A stretch of DNA of 15,332 nucleotides from an uncultured Mitsuokella sp. (GCA_900770895.1 CAAGMF010000136.1:1-15332), one strand, 5' to 3'; counted from the first letter of the stretch, positions 8,058-14,871 are shown. Program-made: numbers and translations. Notes: generated by a model from the sequence alone, not told the origin.

Positions 8058-8425
8058 GTAAGACTCATTCAGTCCCCTTAGCATCGGATAAATAATATCG
8101 ACTTTTCACACATTGTTCCAAGCATCTGCAATAGCAGGCCGAAATTCTCAGAAGACATATCAGAACCTTGTCCTTCTGTTTTTCCGGCAGAGAGTATCGA
8201 AGAAACATATCAACAGTTACTGCTCAAAAAGTCCAGCACTGGACTTTTCTCCATTTACATTGTCCTGGTTTCATGCTTTTTTAATTTTGCAGGAAAATTG
8301 CTCCGCGTGACGAATAATTATACATAGAGTAAATATTCTTCTTTCTTTATAAGGAGGCATTCCTGACCATCATCTGATGCCCCCTCTAATGAAGTTACAA
8401 GTCATAATCAAGATGGAGTGATTAC
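8058..8425. other. 368-bp A/T-rich stretch without a convincing gene
   Basis: The stretch contains a 65-codon open frame (8113-8310, plus) with no ribosome site and an unconvincing protein. A second plus frame nearby reads ...ESIEETYQQLLLKKSS... to a stop near 8329 and could be gene debris; I cannot assign it. Structured elements are the palindrome at 8227-8248 and an imperfect 9-bp stem (8352-8360 with 8377-8385, one mismatch, 16-base loop) just ahead of the zinc-ribbon gene. A promoter for that gene is not clear. Confidence 0.6.
8227..8248. repeat. Terminator-like palindrome, copy 1
   Basis: Arms AAAAGTCCAG and CTGGACTTTT around a CA centre give a 9-bp stem with a GCAC loop, with A-runs and T-runs on both sides, so it could terminate transcription in both directions. 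An identical 22-bp copy lies at 9569-9590. The two copies enclose the zinc-ribbon gene. Confidence 0.85.
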
Positions 8426-9559
8426 ATGCCTAGATATTGCCCGAACTGTGGAACGAAACAGGAAGACGGAGCGAAATTCTGCACGAACTGCGGGACGCCG
8501 TTAGAGCCAGAGCATGAGCCGGAAAAACCGACTGTGCAACAGGATGCAGGAACGCCGAAGCCGTTGAATATGGCGACATCACCAATGGGGAATGGTGCTG
8601 GCAGCGGAAACGATCATCCAAAGTCATCAAAGAAACGCTATCTTGCGATTGGCGCGGTAGCGCTCGTGCTAATTGGCGCAACAGGGTTCTTCGTCGGCAA
8701 GCAGTTCACAGCCAAGGATAATCCTGCGCCGGCGGTGGAACAGGCGGCTGACACCACAACCGAAAAGAAGCAACCTGAAATGAGCAGTGAACTCTCACTC
8801 GGCGGACTCGACCTCGGCATCACGCTCGACGAGATGCACAACCGCCTGGGACAGGAAGATTCCTCAAAGCAAGAGGGGAACTACATGTACTATTTTTACG
8901 ATGGACTCAAGGTTGGGTCAGTCGACAATAAGCTGACTTCGCTCGTCTCTGACAACGATAAGGTCGAGACAAAGCGTGGCATTCATCAGGGGTCGACATT
9001 CGATGAAGTCGTGAACGCCTATGGCGACTCATACAACAAGATGGCATACGACGGCAAGCAACTCTACGAGTACACGTTCGATTCTATTGACGGCAAGACC
9101 GGCATCCTGCGCTTTGCCATCAGCCCTGATACGAATCGCGTCGCCTACATCAGCGTCCGCATTCCAGACAAGGGAGCGAACACTGCAACAAATTCTAGCC
9201 AGCAAGCAAACAAAGATGTCATCCAAGTCCTCTATACCGGCGGCAAGACTTCGCCATTACATCTTTCTAAGAGCAACGTACAGTTGCATGTCGGCCAGAG
9301 CATTCATCTAATGGCAGGTGATGACAGCGGGGATGCCGGTGAGCTACGCCTGATGACGAATAATAATCGCAACGACATGGGCATCGTTTCACCGCAAAAT
9401 TGCGTCAGCGTCAAAGGCGTTGGCAAAGCGGGGTACAAAGGATCTAGTACCGAGAAGCTCATCACGGCCAACGCTCCTGGTGAAGCTGTCTTCACCATTG
9501 TCCCGAACTACGGCAGCTGGAAAAATGCGGCAAAGATATACATCACGATTGTCCAGTGA
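8426..9559 (+). CDS. Membrane-anchored zinc-ribbon protein with BamE-like repeats and a C-terminal beta domain
   Basis: A 377-residue protein of unknown role. The N-terminus is a zinc ribbon, CPNC (5-8) and CTNC (19-22), followed by a flexible Pro/Gly/Ser linker. A single hydrophobic segment at about 72-91, preceded by SKKR, probably places the ribbon in the cytoplasm and the remainder outside the membrane. After a low-complexity stretch come two similar units, LGITLDEMHNRLG (about 129-141) and GIHQGSTFDEVVNAYG (about 186-201), each followed by a YYFYDG or YEYTF strand. This resembles tandem SmpA/BamE-type modules (inference). The C-terminal 100 residues look like an immunoglobulin-like beta sandwich ending ...AKIYITIVQ. 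The ATG has TGGAGTGA seven bases upstream. Base composition is more A/T-rich than the flanking operons and it is bracketed by a repeated palindrome, suggesting an acquired gene. Zinc-ribbon plus membrane-anchor proteins are common and diverse in Firmicutes. Confidence 0.88.
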   Translation: MPRYCPNCGTKQEDGAKFCTNCGTPLEPEHEPEKPTVQQDAGTPKPLNMATSPMGNGAGSGNDHPKSSKKRYLAIGAVALVLIGATGFFVGKQFTAKDNPAPAVEQAADTTTEKKQPEMSSELSLGGLDLGITLDEMHNRLGQEDSSKQEGNYMYYFYDGLKVGSVDNKLTSLVSDNDKVETKRGIHQGSTFDEVVNAYGDSYNKMAYDGKQLYEYTFDSIDGKTGILRFAISPDTNRVAYISVRIPDKGANTATNSSQQANKDVIQVLYTGGKTSPLHLSKSNVQLHVGQSIHLMAGDDSGDAGELRLMTNNNRNDMGIVSPQNCVSVKGVGKAGYKGSSTEKLITANAPGEAVFTIVPNYGSWKNAAKIYITIVQ

Positions 9560-9568
9560 TGCAGCCCC

Positions 9569-9590
9569 AAAAGTCCAGCACTGGACTTTT
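9569..9590. repeat. Terminator-like palindrome, copy 2
   Basis: Identical over 22 bp to the palindrome at 8227-8248, starting ten bases after the zinc-ribbon stop codon and followed by one further T. As the stem sits directly downstream of the gene with four A before and five T after, it is a good terminator for that gene. Sequence outside the 22 bp shows no clear relationship to copy 1. Confidence 0.85.
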
Positions 9591-9954
9591 TCCAAATGTC
9601 TTGCAGAATCCTGGATGGTCGCTCTGCTGCCAGACATGAAAGCCATGTCTATAGCCTGCCCACAAATACTTGCGTTGCGCCCGAGCTCCTGCATCGCCGT
9701 TACTGCCTGTACAGGCAGCTCTCTATCGTCCGGCTGGGCTGCCAATATCGCCATCGCCCGCGAACACAATATCAACTTCTCCCAGTTCCTGCAAAATGCT
9801 CTTGTCCAGCATCTGCATCTCGGACAAGCTTGAACAAATCTCCTGCCTTACTTCTTCAGGCTGGAGAACTTTTATTTCAATAGCCACACATCATACCGAA
9901 TATTTTACTCTCTATCAGTCCACGATCCCCATACTAGAGAAGGAATCATCAACC
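9591..9954 (+). other. 364-bp stretch between zinc-ribbon and DUF2442 genes
   Basis: No intact gene is seen. The left two thirds hold a probable decayed antitoxin remnant, annotated separately. The remaining 120 bases are A/T-rich and contain the ribosome site AGAAGGAA for the DUF2442 gene. I see no good promoter there. An antisense frame (9389-9775, minus) has no ribosome site and crosses the zinc-ribbon gene. Confidence 0.5.
9601..9833 (+). pseudogene. Possible remnant of a HicB-type antitoxin (C-terminal part)
   Basis: In the frame ending with TGA at 9831-9833 the last 30 residues read GWAANIAIAREHNINFSQFL followed by QNALVQHLHL. This closely resembles the C-terminal end of HicB-like antitoxins (pattern W-L-x-x-A-x-x-x-x-INFSQ-L-QxAL). 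Farther upstream the frame gives MVALLPDMKAMS, which recalls the VPVDM-A-Y strand before that helix, but the sequence between is not protein-like and the N-terminal partial RNase H-like domain is missing. No start codon with ribosome site and no HicA toxin were found nearby. Seen: the C-terminal motif. Inferred: decayed toxin-antitoxin remnant. It could instead be a chance match. Confidence 0.35.
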
Positions 9955-10260
9955 ATGTGGCGAATGATTCTTAAAAGTAAAGGCTATTCCAGAATCGCCC
10001 ATGGGAATCAGGAGGCGCTTATTGTGATTAGGCCAACTGTTGTGTCTGTTGTCCCTAAGGACAACTATATTATTGATGTAATTTTTGACAATGGCGAGAA
10101 GAAGAAGTTCGACGTCAAACCCTATATCAAGGGTGAATGGTATGGCCAGCTGAAGGATGCTGCATATTTCAAGGCTGTATCAACGGATGGCTACACGGTC
10201 ACCTGGCCCAACGGCCAAGATATCTGCCCGGATGAGCTATACGAGCTGAGCTATGAATAA
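9955..10260 (+). CDS. DUF2442 domain protein
   Basis: A 101-residue protein whose last 75 residues fit the DUF2442 family: PTVVSVVPKDNYIIDVIFDN (27-46), the FDVKPYIKGEWYGQLKD block (52-68), then VTWPNGQDICPDELY (82-96), the usual W-x-N-G-x-D-x-x-P-x-x-L-Y ending. The function of the family is unknown; members are often next to DUF4160 genes in a toxin-antitoxin-like arrangement. No DUF4160 gene is present here, so this copy appears orphaned. The ATG at 9955 has AGAAGGAA nine bases upstream; an ATG three codons later is also possible. The first 25 residues (MWRMILKSKGY...) extend beyond the usual domain start. It follows a probable HicB remnant in an A/T-rich accessory-looking stretch. Confidence 0.8.
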   Translation: MWRMILKSKGYSRIAHGNQEALIVIRPTVVSVVPKDNYIIDVIFDNGEKKKFDVKPYIKGEWYGQLKDAAYFKAVSTDGYTVTWPNGQDICPDELYELSYE

Positions 10261-10410
10261 ATGTCAGAGTGCGCATAAAAGATATTTTTCAATACACCGC
10301 CAAGATATGCCATTATTTGCGCTTGATACTATCTCCCTCACTATTAGAGGTATGAAGGTTTTCTAAGGTGGCAGATCGTGGCGGTGTGTGACATTTCAGG
10401 GAGGGTTATT

Positions 10411-10893
10411 ATGAGAGTGATACGAGTCCTTTTCGTCTGCCACGGCAATATTTGTCGCTCCCCGCTTGCGGAGTTCGTCATGCGCGAGCTCGTGCGGCGG
10501 GCGGGGCTGGCGGATGAAATCGAGGTAGCCTCCAAAGCCTGTCGGACGGATGAGCTGGGCAGCGATACGCATCCGGGCACGCAGCGCGTGCTGCGAGAGC
10601 ACGGAATCCCGTTCACCCGCCGGGCTGCGCGGCTCATCCGGGCTGATGACTATGAGCGCTACGACCTCATCATCGCCATGGACGCGGAGAACATGCGCGA
10701 TCTCGACCGGCTGACGGGTGGCGATCCGGCAGGCAAATGTCATCTGCTGATGTCCTACAGCGGTGAGGAACGCGATGTGGCTGACCCCTGGTATACCGGT
10801 GATTTCCATACGACCTATGATGATGTATACCGGGGCTGCCAGGATCTGCTGGATGCTCTGACTGATGCCCGGCAACATGGCCGTATGGGATGA
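10411..10893 (+). CDS. Low-molecular-weight protein-tyrosine phosphatase
   Basis: A 160-residue cytoplasmic phosphatase. The N-terminal P-loop VCHGNICRS (9-17) has the nucleophile C10 and phosphate-binding R16; the general acid is D125 in DPWYTGDF (125-132). These are the diagnostic LMW-PTP residues and the length is normal. In bacteria such enzymes dephosphorylate tyrosine kinases or arginine-phosphorylated proteins; no kinase is present here, so the substrate is unknown. The start at 10411 has GGGAGGG six bases upstream; an in-frame ATG at 10378 would add eleven residues ahead of the conserved strand without a good ribosome site. The M18 peptidase starts 48 bases downstream and the two are probably co-transcribed. 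An 8-bp inverted repeat with a 78-base gap (10294-10301 with 10380-10387) lies upstream and is of uncertain meaning. Confidence 0.93.
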   Translation: MRVIRVLFVCHGNICRSPLAEFVMRELVRRAGLADEIEVASKACRTDELGSDTHPGTQRVLREHGIPFTRRAARLIRADDYERYDLIIAMDAENMRDLDRLTGGDPAGKCHLLMSYSGEERDVADPWYTGDFHTTYDDVYRGCQDLLDALTDARQHGRMG

Positions 10894-10941
10894 CTGCTAC
10901 CTCCATAGCATCACTGTCTATTTGGAAAAGGAGTAATCATT

Positions 10942-12216
10942 TTGCCTAACGATATCGCCCAGCTGCAGACCTTCATCCATCATTCACCGAGCCCCTGCCA
11001 TGTCGTGCAAAATGCGCAGGAGTTCCTCCGCCAGCACTCTTTCACCGAGCTCGCCCCGGGCGAGTCCTGGCAGCTCGTCCCCGGCGGACGCTATTTCATC
11101 CCGGCCTATCATACGACGCTGTTCGCCTTCACCATCGGTGATACTACTGGTCCACTGCGCATGGCTGCGGCCCATACGGACTTCCCCTGCTTTCACTTGA
11201 AGCCGGATCCCATCATGAAGCATGATAGCTATCATACGTGCAATATCGAACCCTATGGCGGCATGATCCTGCGCACCTGGCTCGACCGGCCGCTCGGTCT
11301 CGCAGGCCGTGTCGTCCTGCGCGGCGCGGACGCCTTCCATCCGGTGACGGTGCCCGTCGACTTCGGCCGTCCGATGATGACCATCCCGAGCCTCGCCATC
11401 CACATGGACCGCAAAGTCAATACCGAGGGCAAGCTGAATGCGCAGACCGACCTCTCGCCACTGGCGGCTCTGACCGATGGCTCCCGTGACTGGTGGCCGG
11501 AACTGCTCGCAGAGGCCGTACAGGCTGATGCCCGCGACATCCTCTCCTATGAGCTCATGACGTATCCATTCGAGACCGGCTGCACATTCGGTCCGGAGGG
11601 CGAGCTTTTCTCCTCGCCGCGCCTCGACAATCTGACCTCGGTCTGGGCCTGCCTGCAGGGGCTGGCCGATGCCTGCGCCACCGATACGCCTGCCGGCGTG
11701 CGCCTCATCGCCCTGTTCGATAATGAGGAGGTCGGCAGCCGCACCAAGCAGGGTGCCGGCTCCTATCTGTTGCGCGACGTGCTGCAGCGCATCTACCGCA
11801 GTCTGGGGACGGCCGCCACGCTGGAGACGGCCATGGCCGATGGCTTCCTGCTCTCCATGGATGTGGCGCACGGGCTGCATCCGAACCACACGGATGTAAG
11901 CGATCCGGCAGTGCGTCCGTTGCTGGGTAAAGGAGTTGTCTTGAAGCAGGCGGCGTCGCAAGCCTATGCCGGTGACACCGAGGCCATCGCCATCGTCCGC
12001 GCTCTGGCCTGTGAAAAGGATATCCCCGTGCAGGACTTCGTCAATCGCAACGATATCCGCGGCGGCTCGACGCTCGGCTCCATCGCCTCTGCCATCGTCC
12101 CCGTGCGCACGATGGATGTCGGCGTGCCGATACTCGCCATGCACTCCGCCCGCGAGACCATGGCCACGGCCGATGAAGCCAGCCTCATCGAGCTGACGGC
12201 TGCCGTGCTCGGCTGA
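10942..12216 (+). CDS. M18 family aminopeptidase (aspartyl aminopeptidase-like)
   Basis: A 424-residue di-zinc aminopeptidase, cytoplasmic, that removes N-terminal residues, often acidic, from peptides. Metal and catalytic positions expected for M18 are all visible: H78 in AAHTDFP, D229 in SSPRLDNLTS, the E262-E263 pair in FDNEEVGS, D307 in SMDVAHG and H401 in AMHSARE. Length matches the family (about 430). The start codon is TTG, supported by AAAAGGAG eight bases upstream; the next in-frame ATG is inside the conserved region. It follows the phosphatase by 48 bases and ends before a hairpin terminator at 12281-12324. G/C-rich third positions create a 413-codon antisense frame that should be ignored. 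Confidence 0.94.
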   Translation: MPNDIAQLQTFIHHSPSPCHVVQNAQEFLRQHSFTELAPGESWQLVPGGRYFIPAYHTTLFAFTIGDTTGPLRMAAAHTDFPCFHLKPDPIMKHDSYHTCNIEPYGGMILRTWLDRPLGLAGRVVLRGADAFHPVTVPVDFGRPMMTIPSLAIHMDRKVNTEGKLNAQTDLSPLAALTDGSRDWWPELLAEAVQADARDILSYELMTYPFETGCTFGPEGELFSSPRLDNLTSVWACLQGLADACATDTPAGVRLIALFDNEEVGSRTKQGAGSYLLRDVLQRIYRSLGTAATLETAMADGFLLSMDVAHGLHPNHTDVSDPAVRPLLGKGVVLKQAASQAYAGDTEAIAIVRALACEKDIPVQDFVNRNDIRGGSTLGSIASAIVPVRTMDVGVPILAMHSARETMATADEASLIELTAAVLG

Positions 12217-12280
12217 GGACAGCAAGCTTCTCCTGCCCTGCCATCGTTCCGGTACGATGCCCTTGAACGCATATGCAAAT

Positions 12281-12324
12281 AACTCCTGCTCCCCGGTGAG
12301 TCTTCTCTCCGGAGAGCAGGAGTT
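12281..12324. terminator. Bidirectional terminator between the M18 peptidase and yeiH-like genes
   Basis: AACTCCTGCTC (12281-12291) pairs with GAGCAGGAGTT (12314-12324), then after one mismatch CCGG pairs with CCGG, giving a long stem with a 12-base loop. The plus side continues CTTCTTATCT and the minus side TTATTTG, both only moderately T-rich. It lies between the two converging genes and would serve both. Confidence 0.75.
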
Positions 12325-12351
12325 CTTCTTATCTGTGCTCAGTATTCCATT

Positions 12352-13398
12352 TCACCAGATGCCCAGTCCATGCTGGAGGCCGAGGCTCACGAGCGTGATG
12401 CCGAGCCAGCAGACAGCGCCGAGCAGCAGCGGCTTGCCGCCGGTGCGGACGAGCTTTATGACATTGCTGTTGAGACCGATGGCTGCCATCGCCATCATGA
12501 TGCAGAACTTGGCAACGTCCTTCAGCGGCGCGAATACCTGGCTGCCCACGCCGAAGCCAGCAGCCAGCGTCGTCACGATCGAGGCGATGATGAAATAGAG
12601 GATGAACATCGGAAAAGCCCGGCGCAGGCTGAAATTGCCCGTAGCCCCCTCGCCAGCGGAGTGCCTGGCTGCCTGTCGCGTCGTATATATGGCCAGCAGC
12701 AGCGTGATCGGGATGATGGCGAGTGTGCGCGTGAGCTTGACCGTCACGGCTGTGTCGAGCGTGCCAGTGCCGAGGCTCCACATGCTGTCCCAGGTCGCAG
12801 CGGCCGCCGTGACCGACGAAGTATCATTGATGGCCGTACCTGCGAACATGCCGAATCCGGCGCCGCTGCCCGTGTCAAAGCCGAGCAGTGTCCCGAGCCA
12901 GGGGAACGCCACCGCTGCAATGACATTGTAAAAAAAGATGACGGCGATAGACTGGGCTACCATCTCATCGTCGGCCTTTATGACCGGAGCCGTGGCCGCT
13001 ATGGCCGAGCCACCGCAGATAGAGGAGCCTACTCCGACGAGCGTGGCCGTCTTGCCCTCGATGCCCAGCACACGATGCAGTACCCAGGCGACGATGAGCG
13101 AGGTCGATATCGTGCCGACGATGATGGGCAGCGACAGCATCCCTGTCTGCACGATGACATGCAGGTCCAGTCCGAAACCGAGCAGCACTACGGCCGTCTG
13201 CAATATGACCTTCGACGTCCATTTGATGCCGCTGGCCGCCCGCCCCGTATCAGTCCAGACGAGCGATAGCAGCATGCCGATGAGTATAGCGAATACCGCC
13301 CCGCCGACGATGGGCATCTGCTGCCCGAGCAGCCATGCCACCACAGCGATGGCGAAACAGGTCACGATTCCCGGTCCTTTACCTGACAAAAATTTCAC
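12352..13398 (-). CDS. YeiH family membrane protein (UPF0324, putative sulfate exporter)
   Basis: A 348-residue inner-membrane protein with about nine or ten hydrophobic segments. Family motifs are visible: GVGSSICGGSAIAATAPVI (122-140) and AGTAINDTSSV (186-196). Members are annotated as putative sulfate exporters, partly from links to sulfonate degradation; transport activity is poorly established. The start is taken as GTG at 13398, which has AAGGAGAG eight bases upstream and yields the usual length; an in-frame ATG at 13458 adds 20 untypical residues. It is divergent from a LysR gene, as yeiH is next to the LysR gene yeiE in E. coli, so that regulator probably controls it. A TATAAT at 13438-13443 (minus strand) may be its -10 box, but no good -35 is seen. 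Presence of a sulfate import operon at the other end of the window makes a sulfur role attractive but unproven. Confidence 0.87.
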   Translation of the reverse strand: MKFLSGKGPGIVTCFAIAVVAWLLGQQMPIVGGAVFAILIGMLLSLVWTDTGRAASGIKWTSKVILQTAVVLLGFGLDLHVIVQTGMLSLPIIVGTISTSLIVAWVLHRVLGIEGKTATLVGVGSSICGGSAIAATAPVIKADDEMVAQSIAVIFFYNVIAAVAFPWLGTLLGFDTGSGAGFGMFAGTAINDTSSVTAAAATWDSMWSLGTGTLDTAVTVKLTRTLAIIPITLLLAIYTTRQAARHSAGEGATGNFSLRRAFPMFILYFIIASIVTTLAAGFGVGSQVFAPLKDVAKFCIMMAMAAIGLNSNVIKLVRTGGKPLLLGAVCWLGITLVSLGLQHGLGIW

Positions 13399-13476
13399 TT
13401 TGATCTCTCCTTGCGTACATTTATTATCACAAGGGCTATTATACGCGCCAGGAGTCAAAAGGAAAAATTATTATAT

Positions 13477-13505
13477 TTGATATATGGATAACGTTCTGTT
13501 ATGAT
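13477..13505 (+). promoter_or_regulatory. Promoter of the LysR gene, apparently giving a leaderless mRNA
   Basis: TTGATA (13477-13482), a 17-base spacer and TATGAT (13500-13505) lie so that the expected transcription start, six to seven bases after the -10 box, falls on the A of the ATG at 13512. No Shine-Dalgarno sequence precedes that ATG. Confidence 0.5.
13488..13502. promoter_or_regulatory. Candidate LysR-type operator (T-N11-A box)
   Basis: ATAAC-N5-GTTAT is a perfect inverted repeat that satisfies the T-N11-A rule (T13489, A13501). It overlaps the spacer and -10 box of the LysR promoter and is upstream of the divergent yeiH-like gene, the usual place for autorepression and activation by a LysR protein. 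Confidence 0.5.
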
Positions 13506-13511
13506 TATGGT

Positions 13512-14411
13512 ATGTTAGATTACCGAATAAATACGTTCCTGACCGTATGTCAGTACATGAATTTCACGCGCGCCGCCGAGGCTCTCCATATCACCCAGCC
13601 CGGCGTCTCGCAGCACATCCACCGCCTCGAACGCGAGTACGGCGTCACGCTGTTCGAGCAGACGGGCAAGACGCTGGTGCTGACGCCAGCGGGGAAAATC
13701 CTCTGTCGTACGATGCAGGTCATGGCGAATGACGAGCAACGTCTGCGCCAGAAGCTGGCTCAGGCAACCGAGTGCCAGCGTCTCGATATCGGCGTGACCA
13801 TGACGATCGGCGAGTATGCGATAAACGACGCGCTCGCGCAGTTCATCCATGCGCACCCTGCCATGGACATCCACGTCTATGTGGCGAACACGCATGAGCT
13901 CAAAGTCATGCTGCAACAGGGCACGATCAGCTTCGCCCTCGTCGAAGGTTATTTCGCCGACAGCGACTACGACTCGCTCCCCCTCTGCACCGAGGATTTC
14001 ATCGCCGTCTGCTGTGCCGGACATCAGTTCCATACGCCGCCACACTCCCTGCGCGACCTCACGGGCGAGACGCTCATCCTGCGCGAGTCCGGCTCCGGCA
14101 CCCGCAGGATCCTCGAGAACGCCCTTGCGACCGCCGGGCTGACGACGGACGATTTTGCCGCCCGCGTCGAAATCGAGACCATGCACTCCATCATCAGCCT
14201 CGTCCAGCGCGACTGCGGCATAACATTCCTCTATCAGATGGCTGCCGCCCGGGAGCTGGCTGCCGACCACCTCCGCATCCTCCCGCTCGATGATTTCCGC
14301 GTGCGGCATGATTTCACGTTCATCTGGAACAAGCACAGTGCTTTCCAGGACGAAATCATCACTACCTGTCAGGAGCTGCGTCAGGGCTATGCCTCCCCAT
14401 GCTCTCCATGA
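13512..14411 (+). CDS. LysR family transcriptional regulator
   Basis: A 299-residue regulator of normal LysR length. The N-terminal winged helix-turn-helix spans about residues 4-63, with the typical FTRAAEALHITQPGVSQHIH (18-37) and LFEQTGKTLVLTPAG (47-61). A linker helix follows and residues about 92-290 form the effector-binding domain (IGVTMTIGEYAIND..., LILRESGSGTRRILEN). It is probably activated by a small sulfur-related or other anion, as in YeiE/CysB relatives (inference). It divides a 113-bp intergenic region with the yeiH-like gene and likely controls it. The start is fixed by the conserved first helix; no ribosome site is present. Its 3' end overlaps the converging HxlR gene by 25 bp. 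Confidence 0.93.
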   Translation: MLDYRINTFLTVCQYMNFTRAAEALHITQPGVSQHIHRLEREYGVTLFEQTGKTLVLTPAGKILCRTMQVMANDEQRLRQKLAQATECQRLDIGVTMTIGEYAINDALAQFIHAHPAMDIHVYVANTHELKVMLQQGTISFALVEGYFADSDYDSLPLCTEDFIAVCCAGHQFHTPPHSLRDLTGETLILRESGSGTRRILENALATAGLTTDDFAARVEIETMHSIISLVQRDCGITFLYQMAAARELAADHLRILPLDDFRVRHDFTFIWNKHSAFQDEIITTCQELRQGYASPCSP

Positions 14412-14752
14412 TCATCGGCCTGTATATGACGCTGGCCCCAGTCCTGCAGCTCGAGCAATATGGGAATCAGCTCCCTGCTTTGCACCGTCAGGTCATAATC
14501 CACACGAACGGGACGCTCATCATACATGGTCCGCCGCACGAGTCCATCGCTTTCGAGTTCCTTCAGCGACTGCGCCAGCATCGTATTCGTGATTCCTGCG
14601 ATGGCCCGGCGCAGTTCCCCGTAGCGCATGGTACCATAGTGGTTCAGCGCGCAGAGGATCAGGATCTTCCATTTGCCGCCGATCAGCTCCAGCACCCGCT
14701 TCAGTCCGCAGCCGGCGCCGCCCACCGTTTCGCATATCATTTCTTTTTTCAT
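14387..14752 (-). CDS. HxlR family transcriptional regulator
   Basis: A 121-residue winged-helix regulator. The HxlR core is clear: ELIGGKWKILILCAL (22-36), MRYGELRRAIAGITNTML (42-59), and ELESDGLVRRTMYDERPVRV (65-84) as the wing. Two cysteines, C7 and C15, lie before the core where HxlR sensors of the YodB/HypR type carry redox or electrophile-sensing thiols; whether they sense here is inference. The start at 14752 has AGGGGG about six bases upstream; an in-frame ATG at 14842 would add 30 residues running back through the promoter region. The gene is divergent from a thioredoxin-reductase-like flavoprotein, its probable target, and its 3' end overlaps the LysR gene tail to tail. Confidence 0.9.
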   Translation of the reverse strand: MKKEMICETVGGAGCGLKRVLELIGGKWKILILCALNHYGTMRYGELRRAIAGITNTMLAQSLKELESDGLVRRTMYDERPVRVDYDLTVQSRELIPILLELQDWGQRHIQADDHGEHGEA

Positions 14753-14801
14753 ATCGGTCCCCCTGGTCAGTTTTTCCTTACCTGCTAAATAAAAACTGCG
14801 T

Positions 14802-14843
14802 ACTTGATAAGTTTTCCATACCATGTATAATAACATTATCAAG
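14802..14843. promoter_or_regulatory. Divergent promoter and paired operator between HxlR and flavoprotein genes
   Basis: On the plus strand TTGATA (14804-14809), 16 bases, then a perfect TATAAT (14826-14831) form the flavoprotein promoter, with a start near 14838. CTTGATAA (14803-14810) and TTATCAAG (14836-14843) are an exact inverted repeat bracketing it, one over the -35 box and one over the start site. The right arm read on the minus strand is also TTGATA, 16 bases from a weak TATGGA (14815-14820), so the two promoters interlock. The left arm sits within the palindrome ACTT-N3-AAGT (14802-14812). Confidence 0.6.
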
Positions 14844-14871
14844 AGAAACGAACAAGACAGGGAGTGATCAT

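Noticed and set aside
8113..8310. 65-codon open frame on the plus strand
   Set aside because: It has no ribosome site, contains the palindrome at 8227-8248 within the frame, and its translation has no recognisable fold; treated as noncoding or debris.
8352..8385. Terminator or riboswitch in front of the zinc-ribbon gene
   Set aside because: The stem has one mismatch and is not followed by a T-tract; the sequence is too short and unstructured for a known riboswitch class.
8058..10260. Integrated mobile element or phage
   Set aside because: Despite the A/T-rich, accessory look, there is no integrase, transposase, terminal inverted repeat beyond the short palindromes, tRNA attachment site or target duplication that I can see.
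10294..10387. ACACCGCC / GGCGGTGT inverted repeat ahead of the phosphatase gene
   Set aside because: The 8-bp arms are 78 bases apart with no supporting inner structure; such a pair can arise by chance.
10984..12225. 413-codon open frame on the minus strand
   Set aside because: It lies fully antisense to the M18 peptidase, which has all metal ligands. The frame is a by-product of G/C-rich third codon positions, with low-complexity Gly/Arg/His-rich translation.
12370..13269. 299-codon open frame on the plus strand
   Set aside because: It is antisense to the yeiH-like gene, whose membrane segments and family motifs are intact; the translation is a charged low-complexity shadow.
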